A stretch of 64,000 bases of DNA from Dehalococcoidia bacterium (GTDB taxonomy: Bacteria > Chloroflexota > Dehalococcoidia > Dehalococcoidales > W498). The position numbers and the translations under genes are program-made. The stretch lies in NCBI GenBank assembly GCA_011170285.1, contig DUEE01000002.1, forward strand, positions 1-64,000, in the 5' to 3' direction. This document shows positions 36,735 to 45,936 of the stretch, piece by piece. The notes beneath the pieces were generated by a model that was not told the DNA's origin, searched no databases, and worked only from the letters and a program-made list of their open reading frames with translations. Position 1 is the first letter of the stretch; every line of letters begins with the position of its first letter.

Positions 36735-36839
36735 ATGAAGGAGAAGGAAATCAAGGAAGTGGTGCGGGGGAGATACGCCTAGATAGATAAGCAAAACCAA
36801 CCGAACTGCCTGGTCCTGAGGCAATGGCAAGCGAAGTGA
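36735..36839 (+). pseudogene. N-terminal remnant of arsM (arsenite methyltransferase)-like gene
   Basis: Directly after arsR, ATG 36735 begins MKEKEIKEVVRGRYA and stops at TAG 36780-36782; the frame then continues IDKQNQPNC and stops. The start resembles the first ~20 residues of ArsM-type SAM methyltransferases (EKEIKEVVREKY-x-x-IAKQ). Nothing of the methyltransferase domain remains before acr3. The assignment rests on a short stretch, helped by the arsenic context. Confidence 0.4.
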
Positions 36840-36884
36840 TGGAGAAGCCCATTAGTATCATAGTAGAAGCACATAGTTTATGAA

Positions 36885-37985
36885 ATGAGGCATAATATAG
36901 CCCAAGAAAAAGAGAGAAGGCTGGGGATTTGGGGAAAATATCTGACCCTGTGGGTAGCTCTCTGTATTGGTGCAGGTTTAGTTCTGGGAAAAGCTTTCCC
37001 CCAGGTTTCTGATATATTAGGCGGACTAACTGTTGCCAATGTCTCTATCCCAGTTGCCATCTGTCTGTTCTGGATGATATATCCCATAATGGTGCAAATA
37101 GATTTCAGCCAGGTGGTAAAGGCAGCTAAAACCCCAAAGCCGATAATTACCACCCTTGTTGCCAACTGGGCGATAAAGCCTTTTACTATGGCCTTCTTTG
37201 CCTGGCTATTTATGAGTGTGGTTTTCAGAGGTTTCCTACCTCCCGAGATTGCCCAGGAGTATAGAGCCGGGCTAATTCTCCTTGGAGTTGCTCCCTGTAC
37301 TGCCATGGTCTTAATGTGGAGCTATCTGGCGAAGGGGAATATGGGACATACCCTGGTAATGACGGCGATAAACTCATTATCAATGGTGATTCTCTATGCC
37401 CCGCTGGCTCAGTTCCTGTTAGGTATTTCAGGAATTATCATACCCTGGGCAACTATAGCCTTCTCAGTAGCTATTTATATTTGCGTTCCCCTTATATGCG
37501 GCTACTTTACCAGAACTCAGGCGATTAAAAGAAAGGGTATTGAATGGTTTGAGTCAAAACTTATTCCGCCATTACGCACCGTTTCTATTATTGCCCTCCT
37601 CATCACTCTTGTGGTTCTATTCTCTCTACAGGGAGGCATAATCATAGAACTTCCAGCAGTTGTCGGCATAATTGCCATTGGAATATTTTGTAATATCCTT
37701 CTTGTCTTCGCTCTCACCTATCTCATCTCTAAGCCCATTCGTCTCTCCTATGAGGATGCGGCACCAACAGCAATAATCGCTGGGAGCAATCACTTTGAGG
37801 TAGCCGTTGCCGTAGCAATAACCGTCTTCGGTCTCTCTTCAGGAGCAGTGCTGGCTACAGTGGTCGGCATTTTGACGGAAGTTCCCTTTATGCTCTTTCT
37901 GGTATGGCTCTGTAGGAAGACAAGGGGTTTCTTCTACCAGCCACGGCTTCAATACGCCGATGATTACAGTGAGGAACCAAAATAA
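36885..37985 (+). CDS. acr3: Arsenite efflux permease Acr3
   Basis: A 366-residue bile-acid/arsenite transporter fold protein with about 10 transmembrane helices. Its conserved helix-4 segment GVAPCTAMVLMWSYLAKGN includes the essential Cys, and a second conserved part AAPTAIIAGSNHFEVAVA lies near the end. It exports As(III) using the proton-motive force. It is preceded by arsR and a remnant of arsM, and followed with no gap by an ArsP-like permease. The ATG at 36885 overlaps a possible upstream ATG in another frame and has only a weak ribosome-binding site. Confidence 0.93.
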   Translation: MRHNIAQEKERRLGIWGKYLTLWVALCIGAGLVLGKAFPQVSDILGGLTVANVSIPVAICLFWMIYPIMVQIDFSQVVKAAKTPKPIITTLVANWAIKPFTMAFFAWLFMSVVFRGFLPPEIAQEYRAGLILLGVAPCTAMVLMWSYLAKGNMGHTLVMTAINSLSMVILYAPLAQFLLGISGIIIPWATIAFSVAIYICVPLICGYFTRTQAIKRKGIEWFESKLIPPLRTVSIIALLITLVVLFSLQGGIIIELPAVVGIIAIGIFCNILLVFALTYLISKPIRLSYEDAAPTAIIAGSNHFEVAVAVAITVFGLSSGAVLATVVGILTEVPFMLFLVWLCRKTRGFFYQPRLQYADDYSEEPK

Positions 37986-38987
37986 TTGATAGTTCAGTTT
38001 TTTATTGTATTCAAGGATTATCTTATTGCAGTATTGCCCTTCCTGGCAATAGGCTTTTTCCTGAGTGGTTTAATCCATCAATTTATCCCCGCTGAATGGG
38101 TGGATAGGCATCTAGGTGGGCGAGGAATAAAGCCTCTTCTCTATGCTATCCTTGCCGGGACAGTTCTCCCTATCTGTTGTCTTGGCTCTCTCCCGGTAGC
38201 GGTGAGCCTTCATCAGAAGGGGGCAAGATTAGGAGCTGTTTTAGCCTTTCTGGTAGCAACCCCAGCTACCTCCGTAACTGCTCTCCTCGTTTGCTATGCC
38301 CTGCTGGGGATAAAATTCACCGTGTTCATATTCTTGGCTGTGATTTTGATGGGGCTGGTTATGGGTCTTGTTGGAAATTTGCTCAAGGTCAAGCCTGAAG
38401 CCTTCGCTTCTCAAAATAAACAGCTAGCTATAGATCCAGTTTGTGGGATGAGTGTAGAAATAGGGAAGGCAATTAAAACAGAGTATAATGGGGAGGTTTA
38501 TTATTTTGGCTGTCCCTACTGCCAACAGGCATTTGAAAGTAGCCCGGAAGAATATTTGGGTACTCATTCCAGGAATATTCCTCACCGGTTGAAGCATGTC
38601 TTCAAGTTTGCCTTTGTGGATATGGTTAAGGAGATTGGTCCCGAGTTACTTTTGGCATTAGTCCTAGCAGCATTAGTGGCGACCATTACGCCAGTAGGGA
38701 AATTTGTCGGAGATTATTTTAGTGGTGGCTTGGGCTACCTATTCAGCCTGGTCTTTGGGTTGGTGATGTATATCTGCTCCACTGCCAGTGTTCCTCTGGT
38801 ACACGCCTTCATATTGCAGGGGATGAACATTGGCGCCGGGATGGTACTGCTCTTGGTAGGTCCGATTACCAGTTGGGGGACAATTCTGGTGTTAAGGAAA
38901 GAATTCGGCGGTAAAACCCTGCTTGTATATTTGGTAGTCATTAGTATAATAGCCTTGGTGTTGGGCTATTGCTTTTCAATAATGTAG
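37986..38987 (+). CDS. ArsP/YraQ-like permease with central YHS domain
   Basis: A 333-residue membrane permease starting at TTG on the base after the acr3 stop. Two blocks of four transmembrane helices flank a soluble insert (about 145-195). The first block contains PICCLGSLPVAVSLHQKGA with the conserved Cys pair of the DUF318/ArsP family. The insert is a YHS domain (DPVCGMSVE, YFGCPYCQQAFESSPEEYL), a small Cys-based metal-binding module. ArsP exports trivalent organoarsenicals; the YHS insert may hand over metalloid. Its position in the arsenic operon supports this role, but the substrate is inferred. Confidence 0.85.
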   Translation: MIVQFFIVFKDYLIAVLPFLAIGFFLSGLIHQFIPAEWVDRHLGGRGIKPLLYAILAGTVLPICCLGSLPVAVSLHQKGARLGAVLAFLVATPATSVTALLVCYALLGIKFTVFIFLAVILMGLVMGLVGNLLKVKPEAFASQNKQLAIDPVCGMSVEIGKAIKTEYNGEVYYFGCPYCQQAFESSPEEYLGTHSRNIPHRLKHVFKFAFVDMVKEIGPELLLALVLAALVATITPVGKFVGDYFSGGLGYLFSLVFGLVMYICSTASVPLVHAFILQGMNIGAGMVLLLVGPITSWGTILVLRKEFGGKTLLVYLVVISIIALVLGYCFSIM

Positions 38988-39211
38988 AATTATTTAAGCA
39001 TGACCATTATCGGCTTTATCAGAGGAAAGAAGATGAATGTTTACACTAATAGATGGAGGATAGTTGACTAAAAACATAAATAACAAGAAATGGAGGCTAA
39101 TTTATGTTTAAAAACTAGCCTAAGACAGATTATTAAGGGTATAATTAGTGAAACCAAACTTGTGCGGCAATACCTCTACAATTTGGGAAATTTTATAGGG
39201 GAAGGATAGAA

Positions 39212-39454
39212 ATGTCAAAGCGGCAGGTAATGCTTACCTTTACTCCGGAAACAAGCGCCGAACCAATCATCTATAATATTGGTCAGCAATTCAATATAGT
39301 GACCAATATTCGCCAGGCTGATGCCTCAGAGGACTGGGGCTGGATAGTAGTGGAATTTGAAGGTAAAGACCAGGATATTGAAGCCGGAATTGATTGGGTT
39401 ACCTCCAAGGGAGTAAGGGTTGACCTGATTAGCGAGGAGACAATAAAGAGCTAG
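39212..39454 (+). CDS. Stand-alone NIL-domain protein
   Basis: An 80-residue protein that is almost entirely a NIL domain (RQVMLTFTPE, PIIYNIGQQFNIVTNIRQAD, GWIVVEFEGK, GIDWVTSKGVRVDLI). It matches the layout of the NIL part of the ferredoxin at 35083 but lacks the 4Fe-4S clusters. The start is supported by GGGGAAGG upstream. It may act as a sulfur-amino-acid sensor or partner of the homocysteine-forming system 3 kb away; this is inference. Confidence 0.85.
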   Translation: MSKRQVMLTFTPETSAEPIIYNIGQQFNIVTNIRQADASEDWGWIVVEFEGKDQDIEAGIDWVTSKGVRVDLISEETIKS

Positions 39455-39464
39455 TCAACCGTAG

Positions 39465-40640
39465 TTATTGGTTAGAAGTGCGTGATTCTAGCCACTTTTG
39501 TTTTTGACTAAGACGTACCTGCTCATCAGTAGGCTTGTAACTGGTTAAAAAATTATCCCTAAAAGAGCTAAAGGTGCCATCCTGAATGGCACTTCTTATT
39601 TTGTGCATTAGATTACTAATGAAACTCAGGTTATGAATGGTAGCTAATCTATAGGCTAGTAGTTCGTCACAATTAAATAGGTGGTGTAAATAAGATGCCG
39701 AGAAAGTGCGACAGGTATAGCAATCGCAGCCAGGAACAATTGGCTCTTCTATCTGGCTATAGGCAGCATTCAGAATATTATGCCTGCCTTGCCAGGAAAA
39801 GAAGGCACCGTTCCGGGCTACACGAGTGGGAAGGGCACTATCAAACATATCAACTCCTCTAGCTACGGCTTCAATAATATCCTCTGGAGAACCTACCCCC
39901 ATTAGGTATCGTGGCTTATTCTCCGGTAACAAAGCTACTATCTCTTCAACCATAGCCAGAGTTACTCTCTTAGGTTCGCCGAGACTCAGACCACCAATAG
40001 CATAACCAGGGAAGTCTAGTCGGGTAAGGTATTCAGACGACTGGCGCCGAAGCTCAGGGGAAATACCTCCTTGCACGATAGCGTATAGAGCTTGGTCACT
40101 GCGCTTTTGACATTTCTGGCATCTCTCTGCCCATTGATGCGTTCTGTTCATTGCCCTTTTTACCTTTTCTAATCTATCATCATTGGCTGGGCACTCGTCT
40201 AGAACCATAATAATATCAGCACCAAGGGTCTCTTGAAAATGAATAATTGACTCAGGGGTAATATGATGTTGACTCCCATCAATGTGGGAGCGGAATATAA
40301 TCCCTTCGTCACTGATCTGGCGTAACGATGATAAGCTGAATACCTGATAACCGCCACTATCAGTGAGAATAGCCCTGTCCCAAGCCATAAATTTATGTAA
40401 ACCTCCCATTTTTTCAATTACGCTAATGCCTGGTCTGAGGTAAAGATGGTAGGTGTTAGCCAATACTATGTCTATACTAATATCTTTAAGCTCCTCAGGG
40501 ACCAGAGTTTTAACCGTTGCCTGGCTGCCCACGGGTAAAAATACGGGTGTAGGTATCCTACCGTGTGGCGTTATCAACTCACCAACACGAGCTTTACTAG
40601 CAGGACAAGTTTGTATTAAGCTGAAGCTATTACTTATCAT
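39465..40640 (-). CDS. tgt: Queuine tRNA-ribosyltransferase
   Basis: A 391-residue TIM-barrel enzyme that exchanges guanine 34 for a queuine precursor (preQ1) in tRNAs with GUN anticodons. Visible are the active-site DSGGYQVFS (Asp), YLMGVGSPEDIIEAV, the nucleophilic Asp region DMFDSALPTRVARNGAFF and the zinc site CDCYTC plus C and H in the following LFNCDELLAYRLATIHN. Length is typical. An inverted repeat (40651-40679) just before its start separates it from the ClC gene on the same strand. Confidence 0.96.
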   Translation of the reverse strand: MISNSFSLIQTCPASKARVGELITPHGRIPTPVFLPVGSQATVKTLVPEELKDISIDIVLANTYHLYLRPGISVIEKMGGLHKFMAWDRAILTDSGGYQVFSLSSLRQISDEGIIFRSHIDGSQHHITPESIIHFQETLGADIIMVLDECPANDDRLEKVKRAMNRTHQWAERCQKCQKRSDQALYAIVQGGISPELRRQSSEYLTRLDFPGYAIGGLSLGEPKRVTLAMVEEIVALLPENKPRYLMGVGSPEDIIEAVARGVDMFDSALPTRVARNGAFFSWQGRHNILNAAYSQIEEPIVPGCDCYTCRTFSASYLHHLFNCDELLAYRLATIHNLSFISNLMHKIRSAIQDGTFSSFRDNFLTSYKPTDEQVRLSQKQKWLESRTSNQ

Positions 40641-40650
40641 CTAACCTCAA

Positions 40651-40679
40651 TATAGTCCCTAATTATTTTAGGGACTATA
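40651..40679. terminator. Perfect 12-bp hairpin between ClC gene and tgt
   Basis: TATAGTCCCTAA and TTAGGGACTATA form a perfect 12-bp stem with a 5-base loop. It begins 21 bases after the ClC gene stop and ends 11 bases before the tgt start codon. It lacks a clear T run on either strand. It could partially terminate the ClC transcript or structure the tgt leader. Confidence 0.5.
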
Positions 40680-40699
40680 AATCTTCATAAATTACTATT

Positions 40700-42478
40700 T
40701 TAGCGGCGAGGCTTCCGCCCCATTGCCTTAGTATAAGCATGAACAATATCATGCCGCCGTAATACCCCGATTAAGTGCTTGGGGTTGCTCCTATCAACTA
40801 CAGGAATCCGACCTACATCTCTTGCTCCCAATTTTACTAATACTTCATGTAAATACTCATCAGAGTAAGCTACAATCACCGACTTGGTAGCAATATCACC
40901 AACGGTTACACTTTTAGAATAACCCTTTGACATTGTCATAGCTGCTTCGACATCAGATATACTAACACATCCGAAAAGATTTCCATCATTATCCACCACA
41001 GGAAAGCCATGGTGCCCCGTCCTTCGTAGCTTGGTTACTAATTCGCCAATGGGCATTGTCGGCAGAACGGTGGGGAAATTCCGTGTCATAACCTTACCAA
41101 CAGTAATCTCCCTCATTGGTCTAGTTTCCTCTAACCTACGAATATCTATACCACTCCGTATTAGTTTAAGCGTGTAGATAGTCTCGCGGTTTAAGCTCCG
41201 GGCAACTATGGTGCTGATAACTACGGCAATCATCAGTGGTAGGATTATTTTATAATCACCGGTCATTTCAAAAAGCATAATGATTGATGTAATAGGGGCG
41301 CGGGCAGCCCCAGCAAATACAGCTGCCATACCTACCAATGCGTAAGCACCTGAAGAAGCTATAAGCGATGGAAATAGATTGTGAGCAAGGGTGCCAAAAG
41401 CCCCACCTAGCATAACCCCTATAAAGAGGGAGGGAGCAAAGATGCCACCGCTGCCACCACTGCCTATTGTTAGCGAAGTAGCAATTATCTTCAAGATGAG
41501 CAGGATGATAAGTGACTGAAGCACTATCTCTCCCGCCAAGGCTTGATTAGCACTCATGTGGCTTACCCAATAGACATCTCCATACCCCACACCAAAGAGG
41601 TCATAGGAGTATAATCCAATGAGCCCTATCCCAATACCACCTATAGCAGGCTTGAGATATTCGGGAATATGAAGAGAATTAAAAATGTCTTCGCACTTGT
41701 AAAGTGAGCGGATAAAGAAGAGAGCAACTAAAGCGGATAAAATTCCAAGTATAGCATAAGTTATAATTTCCCAGTAGCTAACCATGCTATAAGGAACTAC
41801 ACTAAAAGACGGCTGGTCTCCCAGGAACATATGAGTAATGAAATTAGCTGCTACCGAGCTTATAACAACGAAGCCAAGCTTGGGCGTTATAAACCTACCA
41901 AGGATTATCTCCATAGCAAAAAACACCCCGCCAATGGGGGTGTTAAATGTAGCTGAGATGCCGCCAGCGGCCCCACAAGCGACCAATGTCTTTACCCATT
42001 CATCAGATAAGTGGAGCCATTGTCCGATGGTTGAGCCTGCGGAGGCGCCAATCTGGACAATAGGTCCCTCACGACCAACTGAACCACCACTGCCAATACA
42101 AATTGAGGAGGCTAGTGATTTGATTGCCGCCACCCGCGAGCGAATGCGACCACCTTTAACAACAACTGCTTCCATTACTTCGGGAACACCATGTCCCTTA
42201 GCCTCACGAGCCCCGAAATGGATTAAAAGACCAACGAGAAGCCCACCAACCGCCGGTAGTAGTATGATGTAGTATTGCCCCAGAAAGCCTAAATAATTGG
42301 CTCCACCACCAAAGAAAATCGATTGGAAGGTGCTAATTAACCACCTGAAAACTATAGCACCAAAGCCAGAGATAACCCCTACCGTAATGCCTAGGACTAC
42401 GCCAAAAACCATCTCATTGGAGCGTATTCTATACAGAATATTAGGTATTCTAGCTCTTTGTGATTTATCAGTATCCAT
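40700..42478 (-). CDS. ClC-family chloride channel/antiporter with CBS pair
   Basis: A 592-residue ClC protein: about 18 membrane helices in residues 20-440 and a CBS-domain pair in residues 455-585 (MTRNFPTVLPTMPIGELV, then SVIVAYSDEYLHEVLVKLG). Selectivity-filter blocks are intact: GSGGSVGREGP (with the gating-region Glu) and GSGGSGGIFAPSLF. The Glu in GREGP argues that gating by the glutamate side chain is preserved. CBS domains probably bind an adenosine ligand. Whether it is a channel or a Cl-/H+ exchanger cannot be told. Confidence 0.93.
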   Translation of the reverse strand: MDTDKSQRARIPNILYRIRSNEMVFGVVLGITVGVISGFGAIVFRWLISTFQSIFFGGGANYLGFLGQYYIILLPAVGGLLVGLLIHFGAREAKGHGVPEVMEAVVVKGGRIRSRVAAIKSLASSICIGSGGSVGREGPIVQIGASAGSTIGQWLHLSDEWVKTLVACGAAGGISATFNTPIGGVFFAMEIILGRFITPKLGFVVISSVAANFITHMFLGDQPSFSVVPYSMVSYWEIITYAILGILSALVALFFIRSLYKCEDIFNSLHIPEYLKPAIGGIGIGLIGLYSYDLFGVGYGDVYWVSHMSANQALAGEIVLQSLIILLILKIIATSLTIGSGGSGGIFAPSLFIGVMLGGAFGTLAHNLFPSLIASSGAYALVGMAAVFAGAARAPITSIIMLFEMTGDYKIILPLMIAVVISTIVARSLNRETIYTLKLIRSGIDIRRLEETRPMREITVGKVMTRNFPTVLPTMPIGELVTKLRRTGHHGFPVVDNDGNLFGCVSISDVEAAMTMSKGYSKSVTVGDIATKSVIVAYSDEYLHEVLVKLGARDVGRIPVVDRSNPKHLIGVLRRHDIVHAYTKAMGRKPRR

Positions 42479-42564
42479 AGACTTGCTGCGTAATCCTAAT
42501 AGTTGATGGCAACCGAGAGCTTCATGAAAGTGTTAACTCAGAATACCTAGTCTAACCACTGTGG

Positions 42565-42978
42565 CTAATGTTCCTCGTCAAGATAGCCTTGTAAGATAAG
42601 GGCGGCAGCAATAGCATCATCGTGTGCTTTTTTCTTGCCTCTCTTATTATTAACCCCTTGCATCAGGCGTTTAGCCGATACTGTTGATAATCGCTCGTCT
42701 CTAGACTCAATGGAAACTTCAGTAAATTTACCTAATTTATGGGTAAAGGCGTTCACCTTCTCTGCCTGGTTACCTATACTGCCATCCATAGAGCGGGGTA
42801 GACCCACTATAACCTGCTTAACTTGGTGCCGGCTAATAATATTAGTAATAGCCTCAATATCTTCTGTTTCATCACTACGGTTAATAATAGTAAACGGACT
42901 CGCTAATATACCCAGGGGGTCACTGAGAGCTACCCCAATCCTTTTGTCTCCAATATCAAGTCCTAAGCTGCGCGTTAT
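42565..42978 (-). CDS. ruvX: RuvX/YqgF Holliday-junction resolvase-like protein, AUA start
   Basis: A 137-residue RNase H-fold protein (pre-16S rRNA nuclease/resolvase family). The key motif LGLDIGDKRIGVALSDPLG lies upstream of the first ATG (42807), followed by VIVGLPRSMDGSIG and, near the end, HDDAIAAALILQGYL. Upstream of the DIG motif in this frame there is no ATG, GTG or TTG down to a TAG. The best start is ATA 42978, five bases after a perfect GGAGG. This gives the family's usual length. It lies downstream of alaS, a common pairing. Confidence 0.88.
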   Translation of the reverse strand: MTRSLGLDIGDKRIGVALSDPLGILASPFTIINRSDETEDIEAITNIISRHQVKQVIVGLPRSMDGSIGNQAEKVNAFTHKLGKFTEVSIESRDERLSTVSAKRLMQGVNNKRGKKKAHDDAIAAALILQGYLDEEH

Positions 42979-43042
42979 ACTTACCTCCAGATTTTTGGGG
43001 ATTATCTATCAACCTCACCCTTTTAGGCTTTTACTTAGTAAC

Positions 43043-43163
43043 CCTATCCCCTTTGTCCTTCACCTGTGAAGGATTTATCCCCTCTCCGAGTCGAGTCTGC
43101 GACTTCCCCTTATCAAGGGGAAGGGGAAGTCAATTTTTTAGAGGGGCGAAGCCCCTCTAAAAC
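43043..43163. repeat. Dispersed repeat, copy D, with 16-base insert
   Basis: Contains CCCCTTATCAAGGGGAAGGG and GAGGGGCGAAGCCCCTC (43141-43157). Between CCCCTCTCC and TTCCCCTT there is a 16-base block GAGTCGAGTCTGCGAC (43088-43103) that copies A, B and E lack. Its ends match those of the larger insert in copy C. Confidence 0.8.
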
Positions 43164-43169
43164 TCTCCA

Positions 43170-45785
43170 TTATATTAAGCTCTTTACAAGCTCAAGGGCT
43201 TCGTCTATTTTATCTTTATCCTTACCACCTGCCTGACCAAATTGGGCTTTGCCCCCACCACCACCTCCTGTTACCTCAGCCACCTGTTTCACTATATCTC
43301 CAGCATTATAACCTTTGGCTACCAGATCTGGAGTTATTGTAGCCAAGAAAACAGGCTTATCCTCATAAACCGTACCCAAAACTATCACTGCACTTTTCAG
43401 CTTTTCTCTAAGTAGATCGCCCATTTCTCGTAAAGCCTCTAGCCGAGATGATGGCACTCTGGATGCCAACATCCTTACCCCGTTAATTACTTCTGCTTGA
43501 ACCGCCAAAGATTCGGCTATTTTCTTGGACAGCTCCCTCTCTAAAACTAGCCTTTGTTTACCCTCCTTATCTAGTTCGGTAATTAAGCTAGATATCTGAT
43601 CCTGAACATTATCCGTTGAAGTTCCTAGTAGTTGGGCAACCTTCTCCAAACTAGAAAGATGCCTGTCAACATATTCCACAGCTCCCCTACCGGTAACTGC
43701 TTCAATACGGCGCATGCCAGCACCAATACTACTTTCACTAATGATATGAAAGAAGCCTATCTCCCCGGTTTGTGCTACATGAGTGCCGCCACATAGCTCA
43801 GCACTAATCACTGGCTCACCAATTTTCAATACCCGGACGACATCGCCATACTTTTCATCAAATATAGCTATAGCTCCATCATCTATAGCCCTTTTATAAG
43901 GAATATCCTCATCATATACCGTCAAGTTTTGGCGGATTTTATCATTGACAATCTGCTGTATCTCTTGCAATTCTTCTTTTGTCACCGCTGTCAGGTGAGA
44001 GAAGTCAAATCTAAGTCGGTCCGGGGCTACCAATGAACCCCGTTGCTGAACATGCTTACCTAATACCTGGCGGAGAGCAAATTGAAGCAAATGAGTAGCA
44101 GTATGATTGCGGGCAATATCCAGCCGCCGTTCCCTGTTCACATCAGCCTCAACCTCATCCCCCACAGCCAAGCTGCCTTCAACGACCTTGCCCTGATGAA
44201 CGATGATGTCGGGCAGAACGTGAACGGTATTGGTCACCAAAAACTTACCCGATGGACTGCGTATCTCACCCGTGTCGCCCACCTGCCCCCCCATTTCCCC
44301 ATAGAAGGAGGTGGACTCTAATATTATGACCGCTTCCTTATTCCCTTCTATTATCTGTACCGTCTTATTGTCAACGGCGAGGTCAAGGATTTTGGACTTA
44401 CAACTCAGATTATCATAGCCGACGAAATTTACAGCTTTAACACCTGGTGTTCCTACCGCTTCAGCAGACGGTATCCCCACATGTTCTATGACCTGAGCTT
44501 TCCTGGCTCGCTCCCGCTGTTTCTCCATTTCCAGTTCAAAGCCTTCTAAATCTACAGATAAGCCGCGGCCGGCAGCAATCTCACTTGTTAATTCTACTGG
44601 GAAGCCGTAGGTATCATATAGCTTAAACGCCTTTTTGCCAGAGATTCTATTTTCTCCTTTGTTGGCCGCTTCCCCCATAATTCCGTCTAATAACTCAAGT
44701 CCAGTGTTAAGTGTTTCGCTGAATCTGGCTTCCTCAAGTTCAATTACCTTAGTGATAAAATCCTGTCTCTGTATTATTTCGGGATAAATATGCCCCATCT
44801 GCTGGATAGTGGTCTTGGCTGTTTCAGCCAGGAATGGCTCATCCAATCCCAATCTTTTGCCAAAGAGTACGGCACGGCGTAGTAATCGGCGCAGCACATA
44901 GCCTTGCCCTTCGTTGCTGGGAATTACCCCGTCACCAATAAGAAAGGCAATTCCTCTACTGTGCTCAACTATGATTCGCCTAGCATTATCATTATTACCA
45001 GAGCCGTATTTCTTTCCGGCTAATTCAGATATTCTTTGCATTAAAGGAACAAAGAGGTCTGTCTCATAGACAGAGGTTTTACCCTGGACCACGGCTGCGG
45101 TTCTCTCCAAGCCCATTCCGGTATCAATGTTAGGTCTGGGCAATGAAGTCCGATGCCCTTCTTCGTCCTGATTATATTGAGTAAACACCAGGTTCCAGAT
45201 TTCAGAAAAGCGACCGCAATCACAGCCCGGGGCGCAAGAAGGCTTGCCACAACCAACTTCCTCCCCGAAGTCGTAATGAATCTCGCTACACGGTCCACAG
45301 GGTCCGGTATTACCGGCCGGTCCCCAAAAATTATCCTCCTCACCAAATCTTAGTATCCTTGGCTCAAGGATGCCTAGCTCTCGCCAGTAACGGAAAGACT
45401 CATCGTCATTAAGAAAGATAGTTATCCACAGGCGCGCGGGTGGAAGACCCAAGCGCTGGGTAACAAATTCCCATGCCCAGTTGATGGCTTCCTGCTTAAA
45501 GTAGTCACCAACACTGAAGTTACCCAGCATCTCAAAGAAGGTAAGATGTCCAGTATCACCTACCGATTCAATATCAGTAGTGCGAAAACACTTTTGACAT
45601 GATGCCAAACGGGGACTGGGCGGCACTTCTTCGCCCAAGAAGTAAGGCTTAAACTGCACCATGCCGGCACTGGTAAGTAGTAAGGTGGGATCACCTTGAG
45701 GTACCAAAGAGGAGCCAGGAATAATTTTGTGTCCTTTTTCCTCAAAAAAGCTCAAAAATGCCGACCGAATTTCATCACTAGTCAT
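43170..45785 (-). CDS. alaS: Alanyl-tRNA synthetase
   Basis: The 871-residue protein has a catalytic class II core (SAGMVQFKPYFLG, ERTAAVVQGK), a tRNA-recognition region and the editing domain with HTATHLLQFALRQ plus CGGTHVAQTG (zinc ligands). A C-terminal DHHA1 domain carries GGGGGGKAQFGQAGG. All domains are present, so mischarged Ser/Gly-tRNA editing should be intact. No T-box leader is seen upstream. The order alaS then ruvX is common in bacteria. Confidence 0.97.
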   Translation of the reverse strand: MTSDEIRSAFLSFFEEKGHKIIPGSSLVPQGDPTLLLTSAGMVQFKPYFLGEEVPPSPRLASCQKCFRTTDIESVGDTGHLTFFEMLGNFSVGDYFKQEAINWAWEFVTQRLGLPPARLWITIFLNDDESFRYWRELGILEPRILRFGEEDNFWGPAGNTGPCGPCSEIHYDFGEEVGCGKPSCAPGCDCGRFSEIWNLVFTQYNQDEEGHRTSLPRPNIDTGMGLERTAAVVQGKTSVYETDLFVPLMQRISELAGKKYGSGNNDNARRIIVEHSRGIAFLIGDGVIPSNEGQGYVLRRLLRRAVLFGKRLGLDEPFLAETAKTTIQQMGHIYPEIIQRQDFITKVIELEEARFSETLNTGLELLDGIMGEAANKGENRISGKKAFKLYDTYGFPVELTSEIAAGRGLSVDLEGFELEMEKQRERARKAQVIEHVGIPSAEAVGTPGVKAVNFVGYDNLSCKSKILDLAVDNKTVQIIEGNKEAVIILESTSFYGEMGGQVGDTGEIRSPSGKFLVTNTVHVLPDIIVHQGKVVEGSLAVGDEVEADVNRERRLDIARNHTATHLLQFALRQVLGKHVQQRGSLVAPDRLRFDFSHLTAVTKEELQEIQQIVNDKIRQNLTVYDEDIPYKRAIDDGAIAIFDEKYGDVVRVLKIGEPVISAELCGGTHVAQTGEIGFFHIISESSIGAGMRRIEAVTGRGAVEYVDRHLSSLEKVAQLLGTSTDNVQDQISSLITELDKEGKQRLVLERELSKKIAESLAVQAEVINGVRMLASRVPSSRLEALREMGDLLREKLKSAVIVLGTVYEDKPVFLATITPDLVAKGYNAGDIVKQVAEVTGGGGGGKAQFGQAGGKDKDKIDEALELVKSLI

Positions 45786-45936
45786 AATACAATACGATTT
45801 TAGTGTAAGCCAAGCTAGCTGTCAATGAAGCTGGTAGTTTATTATGCGGTGGCATCTGACCACGATCCGATCTTGACAAGGTTGTAGCCTAGTTGCCAAT
45901 GTAGCCCTGACTCTGTTTTCGCCCCTTTCTTCCGGC

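Noticed and set aside
41838-42272. Plus-strand open frame of 144 codons
   Set aside because: Antisense of the ClC gene; composition mirrors the opposite coding strand and no motifs are present.
45786-45936. T-box leader for alaS (and likewise for aspS)
   Set aside because: No specifier stem, T-box sequence or terminator/antiterminator pair is visible, and the space before aspS is too short.
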